Below are positions 49,559 to 58,215 of a DNA stretch of 64,000 bases, piece after piece. Every line of letters starts with the position of its first letter. Position 1 is the stretch's first letter. The notes beneath the pieces were generated by a model. That model was not told the origin of the DNA. It worked only from the letters and a program-made list of their open reading frames with translations, and made no database searches. Both the position numbers and the translations under genes were made by a program. This DNA is from Bacteroidales bacterium (GTDB taxonomy: Bacteria > Bacteroidota > Bacteroidia > Bacteroidales > UBA932), in the NCBI GenBank assembly GCA_015060405.1, contig SUYN01000007.1, positions 1-64,000 on the forward strand, read 5' to 3'.

Positions 49559-49722
49559 TCAACACTAATAATGTAACCGGGATGACTCGGATGGCAATGA
49601 TGGACCTATGTTACCCTTATGGGGATTCCGCTTGCGGGACGGAGGATATCTGAACCATGGATCCGGCACCCAAATCTTATTCTTTAAGATTTTCTGACAA
49701 ACTGGCTAACGGCTTTTTCTTT
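49559..49722 (+). ncRNA. ssrS: 6S RNA-like transcript (SsrS)
   Basis: The 250-bp gap between zapA and rny has no open reading frame but a promoter, a structured G/C-rich core and a terminator. The core (about 49575-49675) can fold into a long interrupted rod: GGG with CCC, CGGAT with ATCCG and ATGG with CCAT pair across a bulged stem, with a CCGC-TT-GCGG top hairpin near 49629, like the open-bubble rod of 6S RNA. The zapA-6S gene order is known from other bacteria. The identification rests on position and shape, not on a covariance-model match; exact ends are approximate. Confidence 0.6.
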
Positions 49723-49729
49723 ATAACTT

Positions 49730-49763
49730 GACCAGTCTGCTTATGTAAGACTGGTCATTTTTT
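49730..49763 (+). terminator. Terminator downstream of the 6S-like RNA
   Basis: A perfect 9-bp stem GACCAGTCT (49730-49738) and AGACTGGTC (49748-49756), 9-nt loop, followed by ATTTTTTG. Confidence 0.85.
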
Positions 49764-49789
49764 GTAAAGACTAAAACCATATATACATT

Positions 49790-51331
49790 ATGAATACATT
49801 AATTCTAGTTTTAACAGGTCTATCGAGTGGGGCAGCCGCACTCGCAGCCTACATAATTGTCCATAGAATAGTTCTTAAAGGACAAAAGGAAGATATCATC
49901 AAGAAAGCAGAGCTTGAGGCAGAGAGCATCAAAAAGGAAAAGATCTTCCAGGCAAAGGAGAAGTTCCTGCAGCTCAAGAGCGAGCACGAGCAGTACATCA
50001 ATGAGAAGAACAAGATAATCAGCGAGACTGAGAGCCGTCTGAAGCAGAAGGAGAACAACCTCAACCAGCAGAGTTCAGAGCTTGGCCGCAAGCAGAAGGA
50101 GACTGACGCAATAAGACAGAATCTTAAGAACCAGATCGAGATTGCGAACAAGAAGACTGAGGAATACGAGCAGCTCAAGCAGACAGCCATCAAGCAGATC
50201 GAGGAGATCGCAGGACTTACTGCAGCGGAGGCGAAGAACCAGCTCATCGAAAGCATGAAGGCCGAGGCCAAGACCCAGGCTCAGTCATATATCAACGATG
50301 TGATGGACGAAGCACGCCTCACAGCTTCAAAAGAGGCCAAACGAATTGTAATCAACACAATACAGCGCACAGCATCAGAGACTGCGATTGAAAATGCCGT
50401 CACTGTCTTCCACATCGAGAGCGACGAGATCAAAGGCAGGATCATCGGCCGTGAGGGAAGGAACATACGAGCACTGGAGGCGGCTACAGGAGTGGAAATC
50501 GTCGTTGACGACACACCGGAAGCCATCCTCCTTTCGGCATTTGACCCTGTAAGAAGAGAGGTCGCACGTCTGGCCCTGCACCAGCTTGTCATCGACGGAC
50601 GTATCCATCCTGCACGTATCGAGGAAGTGGTGGCAAAGGTACAGAAGCAGCTCGAGGATGAGATCATGGAGACAGGTAAGAGGACATGCATCGACCTGGG
50701 CATCCACGGAATGCACATCGAGCTTGTGAAGCTCATCGGCAGAATGAAGTACCGTTCTTCATACGGTCAGAACCTCCTCCAGCATGCACGCGAAGTTGCA
50801 AACATCTGTGCGACAATGGCATCGGAGCTCGGCCTGAATCCGAAGACTGCCAAGAGGGCCGGACTTCTCCACGACATAGGAAAGGTTTCCGACGAGGATC
50901 CGGAGCTTCCACACGCACTCCTCGGCATGAAGCTGGCTGAGAAATACAAGGAAAAGCCAGATGTATGCAATGCCATCGGCGCCCACCATGAGGAGATCGA
51001 GATGACATCCATCATATCTCCTCTCGTAATGGTCGGAGACGCCATTTCAGGAGCAAGACCAGGTGCACGCCGCGAGGTTATCGAATCCTACATCAAGAGA
51101 CTCAAGGAGATGGAGGACATCGCAAAGTCTCACAACGGAGTCACAAAGACCTATGCGATCCAGGCAGGACGCGAGCTTCGTGTCATCGTCGGTGCCGATC
51201 AGGTCAGCGATCAGGAGGCCGAGTCACTGTCAGTTGACATAGCAAGGAAGATTCAGGAAGAGATGGTATATCCTGGTCAGGTGAAGATCACCGTAATCCG
51301 CGAAACAAGATCAGTAGCATTTGCAAAATAA
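49790..51331 (+). CDS. rny: Ribonuclease Y
   Basis: A 513-residue endoribonuclease: N-terminal membrane anchor (about 3-25), a long coiled coil (about 30-190), a KH domain ([20 protein letters not shown], near 208-227), and an HD phosphohydrolase domain with metal-binding HD in [12 protein letters not shown]. It starts mRNA decay at the inner membrane. The ATG at 49790 lies 27 nt after the 6S-like terminator. No separate promoter motif matching TAnnTTTG was seen in that gap. Confidence 0.95.
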   Translation: MNTLILVLTGLSSGAAALAAYIIVHRIVLKGQKEDIIKKAELEAESIKKEKIFQAKEKFLQLKSEHEQYINEKNKIISETESRLKQKENNLNQQSSELGRKQKETDAIRQNLKNQIEIANKKTEEYEQLKQTAIKQIEEIAGLTAAEAKNQLIESMKAEAKTQAQSYINDVMDEARLTASKEAKRIVINTIQRTASETAIENAVTVFHIESDEIKGRIIGREGRNIRALEAATGVEIVVDDTPEAILLSAFDPVRREVARLALHQLVIDGRIHPARIEEVVAKVQKQLEDEIMETGKRTCIDLGIHGMHIELVKLIGRMKYRSSYGQNLLQHAREVANICATMASELGLNPKTAKRAGLLHDIGKVSDEDPELPHALLGMKLAEKYKEKPDVCNAIGAHHEEIEMTSIISPLVMVGDAISGARPGARREVIESYIKRLKEMEDIAKSHNGVTKTYAIQAGRELRVIVGADQVSDQEAESLSVDIARKIQEEMVYPGQVKITVIRETRSVAFAK

Positions 51332-51349
51332 AAAACATAAACAAATCGT

Positions 51350-53275
51350 ATGAAAAAAGTCCTTTCCATACTGTCAACCCTGATAATCAGTGTTGCAGCA
51401 TTTGCCCAAGGTCAGCTGGTGACCTGGTCATCTCACGTAGAGGAGGCTGGTGACAATGTCTACAAAGTGATCTTTACAGGAAAGATCGCTGAAGGTTACC
51501 ACACCTACACTCTCGCAGATGAATTCTCGGCGACAGAATTCATGGATCCTGCAGTAACAGGCGGAGAACTTGTCGGCGAGCCGTACGAGCTCAGCACACC
51601 GACTGAAGAAACAGATGAATTCGGAGACCTTGCCAGACATTACTACAACGAGATCGTCATCGCCCAGGATATAAAGGCTGAAGATGGAGCTGTGTTCACC
51701 GGCACGATATTCACAAACTCATGCACAGGAGGCGCATGCAAGGCTGAATACTACGACTTCGAGGTGACCATCGGCGATGGAGCTGCTGCCGGAGCGCCTG
51801 CACAGAAGACAGCCTTCCCATGGGGCCTCATCCTTCAGGCCATCCTCTGGGGCTTCGCGATGCTCATGACACCTTGCGTGTTCCCTATGGTGCCTATGAC
51901 GGTGTCTTTCTTCCTCAAGGGTTCCGATTCTGTAGCCCAGGGAAGATTCAAGGCCGGCATGTACGGACTTTTCATCGTTGCGCTCTACACATTGCCGATT
52001 GCGCTGCTCATCATCATCACAAGAGTGGTCGGAGGCGAATCGGTAACAGCCGACATCTTCAACTGGATTGCCACACACTGGCTGCCTAACATCCTGTTCT
52101 TCATCATATTCATGGTGTTTGCAGCATCATTCTTCGGAGCATTCGAGATCACTCTTCCTCAGTCACTCGTAAACAAGAGCGACAAGGGATCGGACAAGAA
52201 GGGCCTTGCAGGTGTATTCTTCATGGCACTCACCCTCGTGCTTGTGTCATTCTCATGTACAGGCCCTATCGTAGGAAACGTGCTCATCCAGGCTACATCA
52301 AGCAACGGCGCATGGTGGATCCCTATCGTGACCATGCTCGCATTCTCGATAGCATTCGCACTTCCTTTCACCCTTCTCGCATTCTTCCCTTCACTCCTGA
52401 AGGACCTCAAGAAGAGCGGTGGCGGATGGCTGAACACAGTAAAGGTGGTGATGGGATTCATCGAGGTGGCACTCGGTTTCAAGTTCCTCAGCGTTGCTGA
52501 CCAGACCTATCACTGGGGACTCCTCGACAGAGAGGTTTATCTTGCAATCTGGATCGTATGTTTCTCTCTCCTTGGTTTCTACCTTCTCGGCAAGATCCGT
52601 TTTGCACACGATGACGAAGTTACCCACGTGTCTGTTCCAAGACTCACATTGGCAATCGTCGTATTCTCATTCGTAGTCTACATGATCCCAGGAATGTTCG
52701 GTGCTCCTTTGAAGGCCCTTTCAGGATATATGCCGCCGATCTCTTCACAGGACTTTGTGCTCTCTGCCGGAGGTCCTGCACAGCAGGTGACAGCTGCTCC
52801 TGCACATCAGGAGGGAACAAAATACGACTTTCTCCATCTGCCGCACGGACTTCAGGGATATTTCGATCTCGACGAGGCTCTTGACGCAGCCAAGAAGGCA
52901 GGCAAGCCTGTATTCGTCGACGTGACAGGACACGGATGTGTAAACTGCCGTGAAATGGAGTCAAGAGTATGGAGTGCACCGGAAGTTCTGGACAAACTTC
53001 ATAATGACTATATAGTGGTTGCCCTCTATGTCGACGACAAGTACAAGCTTGCAAAGGAAGACTGGGTGACAGATGAGACGACAGGAGATGTCTACAAGGA
53101 CCTCGGGCGTGCGAACTCGTACATCGCCCGCACAAAATGGAATGTGAACGCACAACCTAACTACGTGCTTCTCTCCCCTGACGGAGAAATGCTCGTTCCT
53201 GTACGTGGCTATGACCTCTCGGTTGACGGTTTTGTTGATTTCCTTCAGAGCGGACTCGACGCATTTGAGAAATAA
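51350..53275 (+). CDS. dsbD: Thiol:disulfide interchange protein DsbD-like
   Basis: A 641-residue protein: signal peptide (about 1-19), an N-terminal DsbD-alpha-type domain with cysteines in TNSCTGGACKAE, a central eight-helix membrane domain with the conserved transfer cysteines (MTPCVFPMVP and SFSCTGPIVG), and a C-terminal thioredoxin-fold domain with CxxC in HGCVNCREME. It moves reducing power from cytoplasmic thioredoxin to periplasmic thiol proteins. It starts 18 bp after rny and probably belongs to the same transcript; a hairpin follows the stop. Confidence 0.9.
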   Translation: MKKVLSILSTLIISVAAFAQGQLVTWSSHVEEAGDNVYKVIFTGKIAEGYHTYTLADEFSATEFMDPAVTGGELVGEPYELSTPTEETDEFGDLARHYYNEIVIAQDIKAEDGAVFTGTIFTNSCTGGACKAEYYDFEVTIGDGAAAGAPAQKTAFPWGLILQAILWGFAMLMTPCVFPMVPMTVSFFLKGSDSVAQGRFKAGMYGLFIVALYTLPIALLIIITRVVGGESVTADIFNWIATHWLPNILFFIIFMVFAASFFGAFEITLPQSLVNKSDKGSDKKGLAGVFFMALTLVLVSFSCTGPIVGNVLIQATSSNGAWWIPIVTMLAFSIAFALPFTLLAFFPSLLKDLKKSGGGWLNTVKVVMGFIEVALGFKFLSVADQTYHWGLLDREVYLAIWIVCFSLLGFYLLGKIRFAHDDEVTHVSVPRLTLAIVVFSFVVYMIPGMFGAPLKALSGYMPPISSQDFVLSAGGPAQQVTAAPAHQEGTKYDFLHLPHGLQGYFDLDEALDAAKKAGKPVFVDVTGHGCVNCREMESRVWSAPEVLDKLHNDYIVVALYVDDKYKLAKEDWVTDETTGDVYKDLGRANSYIARTKWNVNAQPNYVLLSPDGEMLVPVRGYDLSVDGFVDFLQSGLDAFEK

Positions 53276-53284
53276 TCTGTAAAT

Positions 53285-53328
53285 GACGGAAGAGACAGTG
53301 AAGCTTATGCACAACTGTCTCTTCTGTC
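53285..53328 (+). terminator. Hairpin after dsbD, candidate terminator
   Basis: Arms 53285-53299 and 53314-53328 pair over 15 bp (one G-U wobble) with a 14-nt loop. No T-run follows (GTTATAAGG), so termination is uncertain. Confidence 0.5.
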
Positions 53329-53343
53329 GTTATAAGGGACAAC

Positions 53344-53409
53344 ATGAAAAGAACAGCACTGATCACAGCCATAGCGGCAGCAGTACTTATGTCGGTATCG
53401 GCCAAGTGA
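53344..53409 (+). pseudogene. Signal-peptide relic of a degraded exported-protein gene
   Basis: An ATG at 53344 with AAGGGA upstream opens 21 codons that are a textbook signal peptide (MKRTALITAIAAAVLMSVSA followed by K) and then meets TGA. Reading on in frame gives QNIQL, as after a normal cleavage site, and then nonsense with more stops. From memory, N-termini of this type occur in Bacteroidota outer-membrane proteins (DUF5020-like), but that is only a suggestion. The rest of the gap to 53606 holds no convincing gene on either strand; it may be the eroded body of the same gene. Confidence 0.45.
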
Positions 53410-53606
53410 CAGAATATCCAGCTTGCCAGATGCAGGATACGGATCTGAACTGGCTTGCAGGAGCCTTCCTCGGCACCTCGACCACGACGACTGATGCGGC
53501 AAGTTCAAGAAGCTGACGCCGACAATGTACATACTCGCAGTTCTCTTCATATTGAAGTACATCTTCATATAGAAGGAATCATCCGGGCTGGCGGATGTAA
53601 AGACCA

Positions 53607-53978
53607 CTATTTTTCGGTACCATACCCAGGGCCTGGACCTTCACTGAACTGTCTTCGTCTGGACTCGCTGAAGCTTTTATAGCCGTTTACTCTTTTGCGG
53701 CATCTCTTTACGGTAATAATCTCTTCTCCAAGTACAACTTCTATTTTGGCAATGGTAGCCAATGTGAAATTGTGTTGCCCACTCATCCATTTTGATATTT
53801 CAGCATTCTTTTTGCCCATTGCATTTGCAAAATCTGTCTTGCTCCATCCTTTCCGTTTAAGAATGTCGCTTATGCGCGCTGCTATTGCAAAAGAGTGCGA
53901 ACTCATACGTCTCTTTTCTTCTGGAATAACAGAATATAATTCCTCGAATAACGGATCGGAGTAATGAACTGCTGTCAT
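53607..53978 (-). CDS. XRE-family helix-turn-helix protein, probable antitoxin
   Basis: A 123-residue DNA-binding protein. The XRE-type HTH occupies about residues 30-85 (FAIAARISDILKRKGWSKTD, FANAMGKKNAEISKWMSGQH, NFTLATIAKIEVVLGEEI). The N-terminal 25 residues (HYSDPLFEELYSVIPEEKRR) may be a toxin-contact or dimer segment and the tail is basic. It begins 1 bp after the stop of the 164-residue gene upstream, the toxin-first order of HigBA-like systems. The stretch is visibly more AT-rich than neighbouring core genes. Confidence 0.75.
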   Translation of the reverse strand: MTAVHYSDPLFEELYSVIPEEKRRMSSHSFAIAARISDILKRKGWSKTDFANAMGKKNAEISKWMSGQHNFTLATIAKIEVVLGEEIITVKRCRKRVNGYKSFSESRRRQFSEGPGPGYGTEK

Positions 53979-53979
53979 G

Positions 53980-54474
53980 TCAATCTATATATAGTTTAAT
54001 ATTGTATATGATCTCTTCTATGTCTTTCCCTTCTGATTCTATTACGGACAATTCCTTGTCTATTCTTTGCAAAGTCTGTACATATCCGGACAGACATCCG
54101 TCTTCCTGATATGTCTTCGTCACTTTGACTCCTCCACCTCCAACAATCAACAGTCTATCAGATATCCTTATGCAGTAGAGTCTTAGAGTACCGTTATCTT
54201 TCAGTTTCCCGCAAGATGCAAATAATGGTATCGCGCATATCCTATCTGTCATTTTGCCTTCCGGACGGAAGAATGACTCCCTGACTCCATACCGGGAGAC
54301 TCCCGCCAATGTCTGCAGAATCTGCTGAAAATCATGTTTCATGCTATCATTTTCTACTCCCATATAGGCATGGAGGAAATGATGCAGTTCTGTGGTTTCA
54401 TTCCCATCGATCCTTATAGAAAAGATCTCCGCCACTTCCGTCAATCTGAATGGTACAAACTCAACCTCTCTCAT
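53980..54474 (-). CDS. Putative RelE/HigB-like toxin of a toxin-antitoxin pair (uncharacterised)
   Basis: A 164-residue protein from the ATG at 54474; a GTG at 54489 is in frame but overlaps the predicted transcript start. No family is firmly recognised. The C-terminal half (RLYCIRISDRLLIVGGGGVKV followed by TKTYQED) resembles the final strands of RelE/ParE/HigB-like toxins, and ESFFRPEGKMTDRICAIPLF the preceding strands. The N-terminal 70 residues are helical (FHAYMGVENDSM-type). No signal peptide or membrane helix. It is followed after 1 bp by an XRE antitoxin candidate and preceded by a full-consensus promoter and a 24-bp palindrome. The toxin role is inferred from context and weak fold resemblance. 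Confidence 0.6.
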   Translation of the reverse strand: MREVEFVPFRLTEVAEIFSIRIDGNETTELHHFLHAYMGVENDSMKHDFQQILQTLAGVSRYGVRESFFRPEGKMTDRICAIPLFASCGKLKDNGTLRLYCIRISDRLLIVGGGGVKVTKTYQEDGCLSGYVQTLQRIDKELSVIESEGKDIEEIIYNIKLYID

Positions 54475-54496
54475 AGCCCTCGGTTTCACTTACATG

Positions 54497-54527
54497 CAAA
54501 TATATGCACATCATTTTAAAAAGCAAT
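54497..54527 (-). promoter_or_regulatory. Promoter of the toxin-antitoxin-like pair
   Basis: On the minus strand ATTG (54524-54527) and TATATTTG (54497-54504) are 19 bp apart. Predicted start about 54490. Confidence 0.7.
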
Positions 54528-54541
54528 GGATTAGGGCTATA

Positions 54542-54565
54542 TTTTTTAACTTATAAGTTAAAAAA
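54542..54565. promoter_or_regulatory. 24-bp perfect palindrome upstream of the toxin-antitoxin-like promoter
   Basis: Each 12-nt half, TTTTTTAACTTA, is mirrored exactly on the other strand. It begins 15 bp upstream of the -33 element and is a candidate operator for the XRE protein. Confidence 0.5.
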
Positions 54566-54605
54566 CAGGCATCGCCGGAGCTCCGCATCTTTGGGGCATA
54601 ATCAT

Positions 54606-54658
54606 CCGCCAGCCCGTCATCGCGGAAGCGCATGCTTCAGACGATGACGAGCTGGCGG
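54606..54658. repeat. 53-nt imperfect palindrome between the toxin-antitoxin-like pair and glnS
   Basis: Arms 54606-54622 and 54642-54658 pair over 16 of 17 positions (one mismatch), and a nested GAAGC/GCTTC stem lies inside. It is GC-rich inside an AT-rich gap. No T-run follows on the glnS strand, so it is not an ordinary terminator; an extragenic palindrome or recombination site is possible. Confidence 0.45.
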
Positions 54659-54678
54659 TCGGTTATGAGAGACTGTCC

Positions 54679-56349
54679 TTAGAACTTGAAGCTGTCCTTG
54701 AGGGCAGTTGTCTTGTTGAACACATAGTGGTCAGGAGTTGTGTCAGGATCCTTGAAGAAGTAGCCGACACGCTCGAACTGAACTGCTATTCCTGAATTAT
54801 CTTCAAGCAGAGCCGGTTCCGCGTAACCCTTTCCAATCACGAGGGACTCAGGGTTAAGGTAGCTCTTGTAGTCTTCACCTTCAGGGATCTGCCCCATCTG
54901 TGCCTCGGTGAAGAGCTTGTCGTAGAGTCTGAGCTCAACTTCCTTGGCATGCTCTGTAGAAACCCAATGGATGGTGCCCTTTACAGAGCGCCACTCGCCT
55001 GCTCCTGGCTTTGAAGTCGGATCGTATGTACACTTGATTTCAACGATGTTGCCCTCTGCATCCTTCACCACTTCCTGGCACTTGACGATGTAGGTATATT
55101 TCAGACGGACCTCCCCATCCGGCTTGAGGCGGAAGTACTTCTTAGGAGGCTCCTCCATGAAGTCGTTTCTCTCAATATACACCTCGCCTGTGAAAGGAAC
55201 CTTGCGTGACGATCCTTCCGGATCAGCAGGATTAAGAGGGGCGTCGAACCACTCAACCTTGCCTGGCTCCCAGTTGGTGATGGTCAGCTTCACCGGATCC
55301 TGTACAACCATATAGCGGTTTGAACGCTCGTTCAGGTCCTGACGGACACACCACTCCATGAGCTGGAGGTCGATCAGCTGCTCACGTTTCGCGACTCCGA
55401 CCTTCTCGGCAAACATCCTTATCGACTCAGGAGTGTAACCGCGGCGGCGGATACCGCATATGGTCGGCATGCGAGGGTCATCCCAGCCGCTCACGAAGTT
55501 GTTCTTCACAAGCTCAAGAAGCTTGCGCTTCGACATCACAGTATATGTCAGGTTGAGTCTCGCAAACTCGTACTGATGAGAAGGGAAGATGTCCAGCTTC
55601 TCAATGAACCAGTCATAGAGAGGACGGTGCACGTCAAACTCGAGAGTACAGATCGAGTGAGTGATGTTTTCGATGGAGTCTGACTGACCGTGGGCATAGT
55701 CGTACATAGGATAGATGCACCATTTGTCTCCTGTACGATGGTGGTGTGCATGGATGATGCGGTAGAGAAGAGGGTCACGGAAAAGCATGTTAGGATGAGC
55801 CATGTCTATCTTGGCACGAAGCACCTTCTCACCTTCCGCATACTTTCCGTCACGCATCTCACGGAAGAGCCGGAGATTCTCCTCAACGCTCCTGTTGCGG
55901 TACGGGCTCTCTGTACCGGGCACCTGGACAGTTCCACGGCCTGCGCGTATCTCTTCCTGTGTCTGGTCATCCACATAGGCCAGGCCCTTCTTTATAAGCT
56001 CTTCAGCCCACTCATAGAGCTGGTCGAAATAGTCAGATGCGTATCTTTCGTTCTCCCACTGGAAGCCGAGCCACTTGATGTCTTCCTTGATTGAATCAAC
56101 ATACTCGGTGTCTTCCTTTACAGGGTTGGTATCGTCGAAACGGAGGTTGGTCTTGCCGCCGTATTTCTTCGCAAGGCCGAAATTGATGCAGATGCTCTTC
56201 GCATGGCCGATGTGAAGGTAGCCGTTAGGCTCAGGCGGGAAACGTGTCATCACTGATTCACACTTGCCGCTTGCGAGATCAGACTCGATGATCTCCTCCA
56301 AAAAGTTGAGATTCCTTGTCTCAACAACTTCCTTGTTTACCTCTTCCAT
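54679..56349 (-). CDS. glnS: Glutaminyl-tRNA synthetase
   Basis: A 556-residue class I synthetase of usual length. The HIGH-type motif is PEPNGYLHIGHAKS (near 42-55) and the KMSKS-type motif is VMSKRKL. RFPPEPNGYLHIGHA and FDDTNP are typical of GlnS rather than GltX. The presence of GlnS means that glutaminyl-tRNA(Gln) is formed directly. It charges tRNA(Gln) with glutamine made by GSIII. The start follows an AT-rich segment; no TAnnTTTG motif was clearly placed in the 110-bp gap before it. Confidence 0.96.
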   Translation of the reverse strand: MEEVNKEVVETRNLNFLEEIIESDLASGKCESVMTRFPPEPNGYLHIGHAKSICINFGLAKKYGGKTNLRFDDTNPVKEDTEYVDSIKEDIKWLGFQWENERYASDYFDQLYEWAEELIKKGLAYVDDQTQEEIRAGRGTVQVPGTESPYRNRSVEENLRLFREMRDGKYAEGEKVLRAKIDMAHPNMLFRDPLLYRIIHAHHHRTGDKWCIYPMYDYAHGQSDSIENITHSICTLEFDVHRPLYDWFIEKLDIFPSHQYEFARLNLTYTVMSKRKLLELVKNNFVSGWDDPRMPTICGIRRRGYTPESIRMFAEKVGVAKREQLIDLQLMEWCVRQDLNERSNRYMVVQDPVKLTITNWEPGKVEWFDAPLNPADPEGSSRKVPFTGEVYIERNDFMEEPPKKYFRLKPDGEVRLKYTYIVKCQEVVKDAEGNIVEIKCTYDPTSKPGAGEWRSVKGTIHWVSTEHAKEVELRLYDKLFTEAQMGQIPEGEDYKSYLNPESLVIGKGYAEPALLEDNSGIAVQFERVGYFFKDPDTTPDHYVFNKTTALKDSFKF

Positions 56350-56459
56350 ATCCTTGAATAATGAATTTGCAAATAATCGGGCAAATATACGGTTTTTTTC
56401 CCTATTATCCGTAGTTTGCCCGGTTTTTATGAAGGCCGCCTATCCTGTCCGACCAGCCG

Positions 56460-58097
56460 CTATTTCGGAATCGCATTCATCGTGACGCTGCATCCCCAGA
56501 ATGAAGACACATTCTGAGTTTCTATGGAGCCGTCGTGTCTGATAAGATAAGTACGCATCACATGGGTGCTGTAACTTCCGCTGCTCATGAACTGAAGGGT
56601 GATGCGCGAAGCGACGCCACCAAGTACATTCCTGTCGAACACTACTTCCACATCCGATGTGTTGAAATGAGTATATTGCTCCTCACCGCTTTCACCATAT
56701 ACCTTCACGGCCAGTTTCCCGCTCCCGGGTGCATCTTCAAGCTGAAGGTATATCCCTTTATATTCATTCAGACTTACAGAATGGCCGCTCAGATGAGCCT
56801 CACCCCATTGGGACGTGTAATCTACGGTGTATGTACATTCATAATCATCTATCACAGGCAGAACCGGTTCATAGTTCTCTCCATGATAGGCCTTCAGTAT
56901 GGCTCTGGCCGCCTCCGGATCGGAGAACACCGGCAGAGAACGTGAAGAGCCGTCGGACAGCCCCATCCAGTAGAAGGTCCCCATCTCATATTCCATGGCC
57001 TTCCTGACAAAGAAATCCATGAACTCCAGCCTCTTCGCCTTGTCAGGGTTCTCCGTGCTGGTCCCCCATTCGCCCAATATGACAGGAGCCCCCTTGGATA
57101 CAAGATGGGTACGCAGGTCCTCGAACATCGTATTCACCTCATTCCTCATCTTTCCCATATCATCGATGCCCGGATAGGCATGCACCTCGAAGATAAGGTG
57201 ATCTTCACTTATGTCCTCAGGCAAGGCCATCTCTTTGAGAGGATCTTGAAGATGGCTGTTCCAGTTGCCGCTTCCGTTGCAGGCTCCATAGGTGTTGACT
57301 ATCAGGTTCCTCGCAGCATTGTTGCCACCGGTCCCTCTCACGACATCCACAAAGGTCTGGGCATAGGCATTTATAGCCTTGTAGGCATCAGCGGCAAAAG
57401 CCGCATCATAGCCGCCGTTGAAGGATGCGAAACACCACGAATGTCTGGAATCCAGCATCTCATTGTAGCTCTCGAACAGGAGTTTCTCGCCATAATCCCT
57501 GAACTCTTCCGCGATCTGCCGCCAGAGCGAGGAGTATCTGTCCTTCACCTGCTCATATTCCTTCATTCCGGCAAGAAGCCAGACATCCTCGTCCGCTCCC
57601 GTGTCGTGATGGACATTAACGATGCAATACATTCCTTCATCGAGCACATAATCCACGATTTCATGTACACGGTTCATCCAGGCCTCATATACATTATTGT
57701 CCGCATCCATATGGATCCCCCATGTAACCGGGACCCTTATCGCTCCGAATCCGGCATCCTTCATCATCTTCATCAGCTCAGGTGACGTCCGGGCCTGACC
57801 CCAGTATGTCTCCCAGAACAGCCAGTCATCCTCGCGTCCCTTGCCGGCATCCCACGCGTCAAGCGTATTTCCAAGATTCCAGCCGACACCCATGTTGGCA
57901 ACCGCCTCGGCAGCAGTCTCCCAAGCTGTCACATCGACCGGAGGTTCCGGTTTCTGCTCCTGTTCCGGATCCTTTTCTTCCTCCGGCTTCTCCACTACGG
58001 GATCATCCGTCACAGGTTCATTTTCTTCTGCCGGCTGACAGGAGATGGACATAATCGCTGAAATTACGATACTGAAGAGAAATCTATAGGCATTCAT
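56460..58097 (-). CDS. GH5-family glycoside hydrolase lipoprotein with C-terminal beta-sandwich
   Basis: A 545-residue lipoprotein: signal peptide with lipobox ending SIS-Cys20, then an acidic/Pro-rich linker (about 22-55). The GH5 barrel runs from about 57 to 385, with MGVGWNLGNTLDAWD, the acid/base Glu in FESYNEML and the nucleophile Glu in PVILGEWGTS. The C-terminal 130 residues look like a carbohydrate-binding beta-sandwich. It is expected on the outer surface, cutting beta-1,4-linked glucan, mannan or xylan backbones; substrate is not determinable here. It has no SusCD partner or regulator next to it, unlike most polysaccharide-utilisation loci. Confidence 0.9.
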   Translation of the reverse strand: MNAYRFLFSIVISAIMSISCQPAEENEPVTDDPVVEKPEEEKDPEQEQKPEPPVDVTAWETAAEAVANMGVGWNLGNTLDAWDAGKGREDDWLFWETYWGQARTSPELMKMMKDAGFGAIRVPVTWGIHMDADNNVYEAWMNRVHEIVDYVLDEGMYCIVNVHHDTGADEDVWLLAGMKEYEQVKDRYSSLWRQIAEEFRDYGEKLLFESYNEMLDSRHSWCFASFNGGYDAAFAADAYKAINAYAQTFVDVVRGTGGNNAARNLIVNTYGACNGSGNWNSHLQDPLKEMALPEDISEDHLIFEVHAYPGIDDMGKMRNEVNTMFEDLRTHLVSKGAPVILGEWGTSTENPDKAKRLEFMDFFVRKAMEYEMGTFYWMGLSDGSSRSLPVFSDPEAARAILKAYHGENYEPVLPVIDDYECTYTVDYTSQWGEAHLSGHSVSLNEYKGIYLQLEDAPGSGKLAVKVYGESGEEQYTHFNTSDVEVVFDRNVLGGVASRITLQFMSSGSYSTHVMRTYLIRHDGSIETQNVSSFWGCSVTMNAIPK

Positions 58098-58180
58098 GAC
58101 GTTATCATTATTACATCCTCAAAATTACGCAGAATTTTCCGTTTCAGCATACAAATCAGCTCCATTACGGGAAAAATTTC

Positions 58181-58188
58181 TATTTTTG
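58181..58188 (+). promoter_or_regulatory. -7 element for yicC
   Basis: TATTTTTG, 27 bp before the ATG at 58216. Confidence 0.55.
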
Positions 58189-58215
58189 CACACCTAATCT
58201 GAAAACAGTGCTGAT

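Noticed and set aside
53305..53607. Minus-strand open frame of 100 codons downstream of the XRE gene
   Set aside because: No ribosome-binding site, odd composition, overlaps the dsbD hairpin and the signal-peptide relic, and shows no family motif.
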